The notes under the pieces were generated by a model. That model had not been told where the DNA came from, searched no databases, and saw only the letters and a program-made list of their open reading frames with translations. A stretch of 11,370 nt of DNA from Phoronis pallida (lineage: Eukaryota > Phoronida > Phoronidae): positions 1 through 11,370 of the forward strand of contig JAOXYC010209461.1 of NCBI GenBank assembly GCA_028565715.1, given 5' to 3'. The translations under genes and the position numbers were made by a program. This document shows positions 9,201 through 11,370 of this stretch, one piece after another (positions within the stretch are counted from its first letter, which is position 1; every line of letters starts with the position of its first letter).

Positions 9201-9394
9201 AATTGTATTATTCTTTAATATATACTTTCACATCAAAAAACAGTTGTATTACCTGGTAGAGATCGGCTGAACTAGCTTTGACCACAGGTGGAGCTGGTCT
9301 ACCTATAGTTGTGTAAAACATTACGGCGGAGGATGACTGGACCTCACTGGGTACTTCACCCGTGACCAGGCTGTAGTTAGCGACCACATATATC
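1..9394 (-). CDS. Multi-FN3-domain protein gene, 14 exons, both ends missing
   Basis: This is a spliced animal gene read from 9394 down to 1. Exons are 9394-9253, 8715-8577, 8182-7969, 7579-7459, 6709-6512, 6114-5919, 5610-5470, 4364-4263, 3806-3711, 3207-3022, 2646-1712, 1291-1153, 809-599 and 252-1. All junction phases agree and the joined frame has no stop over about 1,023 codons. Numbering codons from the first complete one, FN3 domains lie near 1-30 (tail), 33-118, 124-222, 237-320, 360-470, 477-600, 605-722, 724-815, 862-970 (divergent) and 973 onward (start). B-strand Trp residues are at 52, 146, 259, 381, 500, 625, 746, 896 and 991. FN3 domains usually act in protein binding. Nothing visible fixes the partner or the cellular location: there is no membrane segment, and the N-terminus, where a signal peptide would be, is outside. 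RIM-binding-type or other multi-FN3 scaffolds are possible relatives, but I do not recognise the family. Confidence 0.93.
253..598 (-). other. Intron between exons m and n
   Basis: This intron is 346 bp with a GTGAGT donor and a TTCTCAG acceptor. It is AT-rich. I see no repeat, RNA gene or further exon in it. Confidence 0.88.
599..809 (-). CDS. Exon m: divergent FN3-9
   Basis: The acceptor is TCCTCTTTTAG|GA and the donor is CAA|GTGAGT. The exon is 211 nt and both ends fall two bases into a codon relative to the joined frame. It encodes NIETVSAKYNHEVCGGCDFG, then DIDFEWTVQENSS (Trp896), FSAIWVCLDDGLV and KCTIPVTKN. The alternating pattern and Trp resemble FN3 strands B, C and E, but the usual GL.PG..Y signature is weak. 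It has four Cys residues (884, 887, 914, 932), more than its neighbours, with Cys941 following in the next exon. Whether it is a true FN3 fold is inference. Confidence 0.88.
810..1152 (-). other. Intron between exons l and m
   Basis: This intron is 343 bp with a GTAAAG donor and a CTCTTTTAG acceptor. It is AT-rich and nothing else is recognised in it. An open frame on the opposite strand starting at 599 runs through its first part and has no coding character. Confidence 0.85.
1153..1291 (-). CDS. Exon l: Ser-rich and acidic linker
   Basis: The acceptor is TTTGTTCAG|TTG and the donor is ATG|GTAAAG. The exon is 139 nt, entering in phase 0 and leaving one base into a codon. It encodes LRGTIGSASSNSSQKSVDSQ, then PAEEDDNDESPSEP and LEVMLPRIQH. 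The composition (Ser, Asp, Glu) suggests a disordered linker between FN3-8 and FN3-9. The last segment probably begins the divergent FN3-9. Low sequence complexity makes this exon less obvious from its protein, but both splice sites and phases agree. Confidence 0.85.
1292..1711 (-). other. Intron between exons k and l
   Basis: This intron is 420 bp with a GTGGGT donor and a TTGTTCAG acceptor. It is very AT-rich, with short T and A runs. Nothing else is recognised. Confidence 0.85.
1712..2646 (-). CDS. Exon k: large exon, most of FN3-6, all of FN3-7 and FN3-8
   Basis: The acceptor is CACCTATTTACAG|CT and the donor is AAG|GTGGGT. The exon is 935 nt, entering with two bases of a codon and leaving in phase 0. 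Codons 513-823 hold the rest of FN3-6 (ILENLKESTEYDIIITAI, then a long loop with FFDNL and CCMITKTSG). FN3-7 begins near VPPCDLQIVKTKP, with LIVSWKP (Trp625) and ITGLTPGAHYKIMLEAI. FN3-8 begins near APIEAPKIYLSG, with VNLFWEKP (Trp746), LEGYRLEINGK and CRPGRTYSIVMVAL. It ends in the basic cluster KRERRRK. The frame stays open upstream into the intron as far as about 2875, but no ATG is there and the acceptor at 2647-2648 gives the correct phase. Confidence 0.93.
2647..3021 (-). other. Intron between exons j and k
   Basis: This intron is 375 bp with a GTGAGG donor and a CTATTTACAG acceptor. Most of it is AT-rich. The stretch 2905-2990 is richer in GC and CpG than other introns, around CGATTGCCGCGCGATTG. 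The frame of exon k stays open for about 229 bp into the intron before a TAA. Confidence 0.87.
3022..3207 (-). CDS. Exon j: end of FN3-5 and start of FN3-6
   Basis: The acceptor is CTATTTTTCAG|AT and the donor is TAG|GTGAGG. The exon is 186 nt and phase 1 at both ends. It begins with an acidic loop, DQTFDEDKNSPQ, then FILTAKSEFITLKT closes FN3-5. AQPPDPPSNLGVVATTC opens FN3-6, and GLMLAWDPPREHG gives the B strand with Trp500 and the following Pro-Pro, the most canonical FN3 start in the window. Confidence 0.92.
3257..3424. mobile_element. 168-bp inverted-repeat element with 12-bp ends
   Basis: The ends are GGGCTATTCTAG at 3257-3268 and CTGGAATAGCCC at 3413-3424, inverted with one mismatch. 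The interior has two direct copies of ATATGGGTAGGTGGGT, at 3292-3307 and 3358-3373, each next to a TTAATTAA-like stretch. The element is non-coding. Short ends with subterminal repeats suggest a small non-autonomous DNA transposon. No target-site duplication is seen. Confidence 0.6.
3292..3373. repeat. Two direct copies of a 16-bp G-rich motif
   Basis: ATATGGGTAGGTGGGT occurs at 3292-3307 and again at 3358-3373, a spacing of 66 bp. With the G run at 3268-3273 this makes an unusually G-rich strand in an AT-rich intron. Confidence 0.85.
3711..3806 (-). CDS. Exon i: E-F region of FN3-5
   Basis: The acceptor is GTTTCATTTCAG|AT and the donor is AAG|GTATCA. The exon is 96 nt and phase 1 at both ends, so it is another frame-neutral cassette. 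DHLQLDGLTTNTVYTVVVEARKR fits the classic FN3 E-F pattern (L.GL...T.Y.V.V.A). QKYANIQE then leads into an acidic loop encoded by the next exon. Confidence 0.9.
3807..4262 (-). other. Intron between exons h and i
   Basis: This intron is 456 bp with a GTAAGA donor and a CATTTCAG acceptor. It contains the strong imperfect hairpin at 3946-4011, listed separately. Nothing else is recognised. Confidence 0.87.
3946..4011. repeat. Imperfect hairpin, arms of 28 and 30 bp
   Basis: The arm 3946-3973 (AAATTTGAAGACAGAAAAA then GGAACT) pairs with 3982-4011. There are two small differences and one 2-bp bulge, and the loop is 8 bases. It is well placed in the intron between exons h and i. It could be a compact transposon remnant or an RNA stem in the pre-mRNA. 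It has no tRNA or known ncRNA features. Confidence 0.75.
4263..4364 (-). CDS. Exon h: middle of FN3-5
   Basis: The acceptor is TTCTTTTCAG|TT and the donor is ATG|GTAAGA. The exon is 102 nt and phase 1 at both ends, so skipping it would keep the frame. It encodes EKPRSHYIPPDSYQVTWWPG, in which YQVTWWPG is the C strand of an FN3 domain, then RQPIDNIISQTVN. It is too short to be recognised alone. Matching phases and the smooth domain with its neighbours support it. Confidence 0.88.
4377..4392. repeat. Short tetranucleotide run
   Basis: Four ATGA units lie in the intron just upstream of the exon h acceptor in plus coordinates. It is too short to be notable beyond being a possible polymorphic microsatellite. 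Confidence 0.7.
4827..4888. repeat. Two-copy 31-bp tandem repeat
   Basis: The copies at 4827-4857 and 4858-4888 differ at four positions. Each begins GGCTA and contains TTAAACAAGAAC and ATACATGGT. A third copy starts with GGCT at 4889 but diverges at once. It lies in the 1,105-bp intron. Confidence 0.85.
5470..5610 (-). CDS. Exon g: FN3-4 exit and start of FN3-5
   Basis: The acceptor is TTGTTAACAG|AT and the donor is CAG|GTAAGA. The exon is 141 nt and phase 1 at both ends. It encodes DVPLTEKYSACKPGPKLVFH, probably the long loop and last strand before the next domain. LVQPPTKVWCEQV then opens FN3-5, and HSAMLVWNT carries its B-strand Trp381. The exit of FN3-4 is longer than usual, so the exact boundary between the two domains is uncertain. 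Confidence 0.9.
5611..5918 (-). other. GC-AG intron between exons f and g
   Basis: This intron is 308 bp. It begins GCAAGT and ends TTAACAG, so it belongs to the minor GC-AG class normally spliced by the major spliceosome. The bases around the donor (ATG|GCAAGT) match the tight U1-pairing context usual for GC donors. The stretch 5775-5835 is richer in CpG than the rest. Nothing else is recognised. Confidence 0.85.
5919..6114 (-). CDS. Exon f: body of FN3-4, with a GC donor
   Basis: The acceptor is GGTACTTCAG|GGA and the donor is ATG|GCAAGT, a GC donor in otherwise ideal context. The exon is 196 nt, entering in phase 0 and leaving one base into a codon. GFQLFRNGKLYGS is strands C-C' with an NG turn, and MRITDVNLGDKLTLQMIALT is the E-F region. 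The segment HPVGRNQDKTTGND echoes HPVGNSDE in FN3-2. The exon ends in a Gly/Asp/Asn-rich loop. No GT donor nearby keeps the frame to the next exon. Confidence 0.88.
6115..6511 (-). other. Intron between exons e and f
   Basis: This intron is 397 bp with a GTAAGT donor and a TACTTCAG acceptor. It contains a pair of 10-bp inverted arms, CCACAAACAG at 6165-6174 and its complement at 6219-6228. The rest is AT-rich and unremarkable. Confidence 0.87.
6512..6709 (-). CDS. Exon e: end of FN3-3 and start of FN3-4
   Basis: The acceptor is TGTCTTGCAG|TCG and the donor is TCG|GTAAGT. The exon is 198 nt (66 codons), phase 0 at both ends. It starts with SFAGQQKCDSS, the last strand of FN3-3. A Cys-containing linker follows (HYCLCDSEL, Cys222 and Cys224). 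FN3-4 then begins at AAPPLSPVIKIEG, with IDITWETP supplying Trp259. Being phase 0-0, the exon could be skipped without a frameshift, but this would join half of FN3-3 to half of FN3-4. Confidence 0.92.
6710..7458 (-). other. Intron between exons d and e, carrying a foldback element
   Basis: This intron is 749 bp with a GTAAGT donor and a CTTGCAG acceptor. About half of it is the inverted-repeat element at 6938-7321. Removing that would leave about 365 bp, the usual intron size in this gene, which fits a later insertion. Confidence 0.88.
6938..7321. mobile_element. 384-bp MITE-like foldback element
   Basis: Two 64-bp arms, 6938-7001 and 7258-7321, are inverted complements with about eight mismatches (roughly 87% identity). 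Both start CAAT(G/A)CTCAACATT when read inward and share AAAGGAGACGCGA and CGTTCACTTCTG. Beyond these, TGTGGACAAA is also shared in inverted order after a small length difference. The interior has no transposase and is richer in GC than the intron around it. This is typical of a non-autonomous DNA transposon. No target-site duplication is clear, so the superfamily cannot be assigned. Confidence 0.8.
7459..7579 (-). CDS. Exon d: body of FN3-3
   Basis: The acceptor is GATGTTTCAG|T and the donor is AGG|GTAAGT, a full consensus match. The exon is 121 nt, begins with one base completing Cys165 and ends on a codon boundary. VYVDGVWHAELRA is the C-C' region with its DG turn, and LTDLEAGQSYDVNIR is the E-F region of the domain. 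The continuation in the next exon, SFAGQQKC, is the G strand. Confidence 0.92.
7580..7968 (-). other. Intron between exons c and d
   Basis: This intron is 389 bp with a GTAATT donor and a GTTTCAG acceptor. It is AT-rich with several A and T runs. Nothing else is seen. Confidence 0.87.
7969..8182 (-). CDS. Exon c: end of FN3-2 and start of FN3-3
   Basis: The acceptor is ATCATCAG|GC and the donor is CTG|GTAATT. The exon is 214 nt and enters with two bases that complete Gly94, giving NLKPG-KTVKVTI, a typical FN3 F strand. ITKHPVGNSDESEP is the G strand and exit of FN3-2. CPRRPIPPVIHVQ opens FN3-3, and VLIGWEKV carries its B-strand Trp146. The open frame runs on upstream of the acceptor, but only use of the acceptor at 8183-8184 restores phase and domain continuity. 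A second AG lies 17 nt further upstream and would shift the frame. Confidence 0.92.
8183..8576 (-). other. Intron between exons b and c
   Basis: This intron is 394 bp with a GTAGGA donor and an ATCATCAG acceptor. The frame of exon c stays open upstream across much of it by chance. Nothing else is seen. Confidence 0.87.
8577..8715 (-). CDS. Exon b: body of FN3-2
   Basis: The acceptor is AATTACAG|GTGAGT and the donor is CTG|GTAGGA. The exon is 139 nt, starting in phase 0 and ending one base into a codon. Codons 48-93 begin VSIEWEPGKC, with Trp52 as the B-strand core residue. LGYDVLVDGQKVGE follows as strands C-C', and the exon ends in NIDNLKP, the E-F turn; the split codon 94 is Gly. The first six exon bases, GTGAGT, are themselves donor-like (see findings). 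In-frame joining to both neighbours gives a continuous FN3 domain, which makes this exon secure. Confidence 0.92.
8716..9252 (-). other. Intron between exons a and b
   Basis: This intron is 537 bp with a GTAATA donor and an AATTACAG acceptor. Next to the acceptor it holds a two-copy repeat at 8728-8798, listed separately. A 12-bp direct repeat, ATCACTGACATA, occurs twice near 9095-9132. Confidence 0.87.
8728..8798. repeat. Two-copy repeat beside the exon b acceptor
   Basis: ATTCAAACAAAT followed by ATTAATCTGATCT occurs at 8728-8760 and again at 8762-8798. The second copy carries a few inserted bases. It appears to be a local duplication of the intron end next to the acceptor at 8716-8717. 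Confidence 0.78.
9253..9394 (-). CDS. Exon a: tail of FN3-1 and start of FN3-2
   Basis: The acceptor is TTTCCAG before GATATATG and the donor is CAG|GTAATA. The exon is 142 nt, begins with the last base of a split codon and ends on a codon boundary. It encodes codons 1-47. IYVVANYSLVTGEVPSE matches the F-G strands and exit of one FN3 domain, and RPAPPVVKASS is the Pro-rich entry (A strand) of the next. The preceding exon must end with two bases of a codon. No such exon was found between 9395 and 11370, so it probably lies beyond the window. Confidence 0.88.
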
Positions 9395-9464
9395 CTGGAA
9401 ATAGATAATTGGACTTGTTAACTACTAAATTCTTCAACTCTTCCGAATTTCATGATCTACAAAG

Positions 9465-9652
9465 TTCACTTACTGGGTGACTTGAGAGTTGAGTTGTCAA
9501 GAAGGAGGGCCCCTAATTAAACAGAGATGGTGAATTGATCTGTTACAACCAAATGCAAAAGTGAAAGGGGATGTCCCATTCATTGATAACATTTCGGTGT
9601 AGCCAGACTGAAGAGTTTGACAACTCAACTCTAAACTCACCCAGTGAGTAAA
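9465..9652. mobile_element. 188-bp MITE-like inverted-repeat element
   Basis: The 36-bp arms at 9465-9500 and 9617-9652 are inverted complements with four mismatches. The shared core is ACTGGGTGA followed by AGAGTTGAGTTGTCAA. The 116-bp interior is non-coding. It is unrelated in sequence to the 6938-7321 element. The arms contain GTAAGT- and GTGAGT-like strings in minus orientation, which are probably chance donor look-alikes. No target-site duplication is evident. Confidence 0.72.
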
Positions 9653-9977
9653 CATTTTATAGCTTGTTAATTAATATGGAAAATCTATCTATCTCTCCTT
9701 ATGACAATCAGTTAATCTGATAAAAATCTTGATGATTTGATTTTATTCTTAAAACAGACTAAACTTCAACGATGACAATCATCTGTTTTGAGAAATGACC
9801 ATGAAAACTGACCATTTTACGGTGTAGGATTCAAACCAAGTCAGTCTGTTATATTGTAAGCTCATTAAAGTACATAACCATCAACTAGTTTTTTAAAAAA
9901 GATACTGAGCAAGTTTCAGACATGTTTAATAAAGGCTGCTGTGATAAGCAAAAACAACTTTCAACAGTTATCAACTC

Positions 9978-10005
9978 TAGGACCCACTATATATATTGGG
10001 TCCTA
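9978..10005. repeat. Perfect 9-bp hairpin around a TA run
   Basis: TAGGACCCA at 9978-9986 is the exact inverted complement of TGGGTCCTA at 9997-10005. The 10-base loop is an alternating TA stretch. It stands out in AT-rich sequence and could extrude as a cruciform. Its role is unknown. Confidence 0.8.
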
Positions 10006-11227
10006 ACTTCAACCTCAACAGTTTAAAACTTGTTCAAAACAAGTGCCTACCTTTCCCCATCAATTCAATACCCTGAACTAACAGTCTCCATGGGGTACTA
10101 GTAATAAGAGAGGTATAATACAGGTATATCCTTACCTATACAGCCCCAGTGTTTTGTGTAAACATAACCTCAATATAATGTAAACAAATAGATGTATTCA
10201 TTATACCTATACTGTTAAAGCCCTGTGGCACACTTATGAAGATTTCTTTATTAGATAAGGAGGTTAATAAGAAAGGAAGTTTAAATTCAATAATTTGTTT
10301 TTGAATTTTTTGTAAAGTATTTTATGTAATATTTGTAAGGAACTTAAATTCCTTAACAGTTTATGCATGAGAGTTCCCTAAGACCCTCAAGGAATCTGAG
10401 ATGGAACATTTAAATTTTAGGAGGCATAATGCTTTAAAAAGCTTAAGATAAAACTTAATTTAAAAAAAAATAACAAACACTTTTAGTATAATATTTGTTT
10501 GTAATTATTAATTTTTTTGAATGAAAAATATTGAAAACAGCTGCAAAAATTTAATTATAATAGACTTTTGCACTAATGAATTTTTAGAAAGCCATTCAAA
10601 ATCATAAGGCATGATCTTATTACAACTATTCAGCCATTGTCGGTGTGTTGGTTTTGATAAATGAAGTGTAAATGTTACTAAGCTGATCTGTGTTCACATT
10701 ATTTTGATGACTTTATTCAAAATATTTGGAAATAATATAGAGCCCTGACAAATGTCAAATAATATCACATTCCACAACAGGGTTTCATTGTGTTTTTATA
10801 GTAAGACAGGTTCAAGTTCATTGATTATATTTGGACCTGTAAAAACTGACCTATTACAAACTTGGAGCTAGCTAATAACCCCTGCAATTTAATATGTATC
10901 TGAGCCGGTATAACAATTTTTTATATAAAAACTACTATTAAAGTTATTTTTAAAAAGCTGACAAATATGCATTTTTTCACAATAAAGACATAACCATTAT
11001 TTAATTTTGATTTGTGTATAATAATAATAAACTTTAATTATGAGTTTCAAAGTAGTAATAATTAATTGTTCTGTGTCCCAATTATTTTGATTTCTTAATT
11101 TTCACATTCTGATTCTGAAATAATACTCATGGTATCCCCTGAAAAAATGTCTTAATAAATTTATCATCATCTGAAGTTTTCATAACTCAAGGGTGCCAGA
11201 GAATGACCCCAGCACGAACTTTGAATC

Positions 11228-11360
11228 TATCTCACGAACCACTCATAATTGGTTATTCCCTCTCACGAGCCACCAAATCTCTCGCACTAACGTGATATTC
11301 CATGCCACAAACAATTATTCCCTCTCACGGTAAGAAAATCCCCCTCACGAACCACCAGAG
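11228..11360. repeat. Degenerate cluster of CTCACGARCCAC repeats
   Basis: CTCACGAACCAC occurs at 11231-11242 and 11344-11355, and CTCACGAGCCAC at 11262-11273. TTATTCCCTCTCACG occurs twice, at 11253-11267 and 11315-11329. Spacing is irregular (about 30-60 bp). The cluster continues towards, and perhaps past, the window edge. It looks like the end of a satellite-like or transposon-derived repeat. Confidence 0.75.
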
Positions 11361-11370
11361 ACAACAAAGG

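Larger units (their letters stand above)
9395..11370. other. Long non-coding stretch upstream of exon a
   Basis: Exon a begins inside a codon, so the bases just to its right are intron. No in-phase exon, initiator region or promoter motif was found up to the window end. The stretch is strongly AT-rich. It holds an inverted-repeat element (9465-9652), a perfect hairpin (9978-10005) and a degenerate repeat cluster (about 11228-11360). It is probably one intron of at least 2 kb, by inference. Confidence 0.7.

Noticed and set aside
9465-9652. GTAAGT and GTGAGT strings in the element arms as real donors
   Set aside because: No open, FN3-like sequence lies upstream of either one on the minus strand. 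They are part of an inverted repeat.
10051-10097. Possible small upstream exon with an AG before it and GTAGGC after it on the minus strand
   Set aside because: Its one open frame ends one base into a codon, but exon a needs two bases. The encoded 15 residues do not resemble FN3 sequence.
10336-10355. Small hairpin TAAGGAA / TTCCTTA
   Set aside because: Seven-base stems in AT-rich sequence are expected by chance.
1-11370. CRISPR array, operon, tRNA or rRNA gene, or viral genes
   Set aside because: There are no regular spacer-repeat units, no cloverleaf or rRNA-like sequence and no polymerase, capsid or integrase motifs. The window is an intron-rich animal gene region.

Overview
The window looks like animal nuclear DNA: AT-rich, with short open exons separated by introns of 0.3-1.1 kb that carry GT-AG splice signals, plus small inverted-repeat elements. 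There is no bacterial-style gene packing and there are no ribosome binding sites. The AT-rich introns, the small foldback elements and the protein type fit an invertebrate, perhaps a lophotrochozoan such as a mollusc. That taxonomic guess is weak and rests only on general character.

One gene accounts for all the coding sequence found. It lies on the minus strand, so it reads from high to low coordinates. Fourteen consecutive exons between 9394 and 1 were found by translating the minus strand and matching splice sites. All thirteen junctions agree in reading-frame phase. The exons join into about 3,072 nt (about 1,023 codons) with no stop. Both ends are missing: the first exon found (9253-9394) starts inside a codon and inside a domain, and the last (1-252) runs off the window. 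No initiator ATG, stop codon, promoter or poly(A) signal could be assigned.

The predicted protein is a chain of about ten fibronectin type III (FN3) domains: the tail of one, eight more or less complete, and the start of a tenth. They are recognised by a Pro-rich entry, a B-strand Trp, a C-strand Gly-Tyr or similar followed by a short 'DG/NG' turn, and an E-F 'L..L.PG..Y.(V/I)' motif. An acidic and Ser-rich linker with a basic KRERRRK cluster lies before the ninth, most divergent domain. No kinase, SH3, Ig, ankyrin or membrane segment is seen in this part, so the gene family is left open.

Layout: 9395-11370 is non-coding (probably intron) with a foldback element, a perfect 9-bp hairpin and a degenerate repeat cluster at the window end. 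7459-9394 codes FN3-1 tail to FN3-3. 5470-6709 codes FN3-4 and the start of FN3-5. 3022-4364 codes the rest of FN3-5 and the start of FN3-6. 1712-2646 is one large exon coding FN3-6 to FN3-8. 1-1291 codes the linker, FN3-9 and the start of FN3-10. Introns hold at least three MITE-like inverted-repeat elements, an imperfect hairpin, and short tandem duplications. Points of most interest are a GC-AG intron, an acceptor that also rebuilds a donor at the exon-exon junction, competing donors at the large exon, and the 384-bp foldback element. I see no evidence of a novel multi-gene system.
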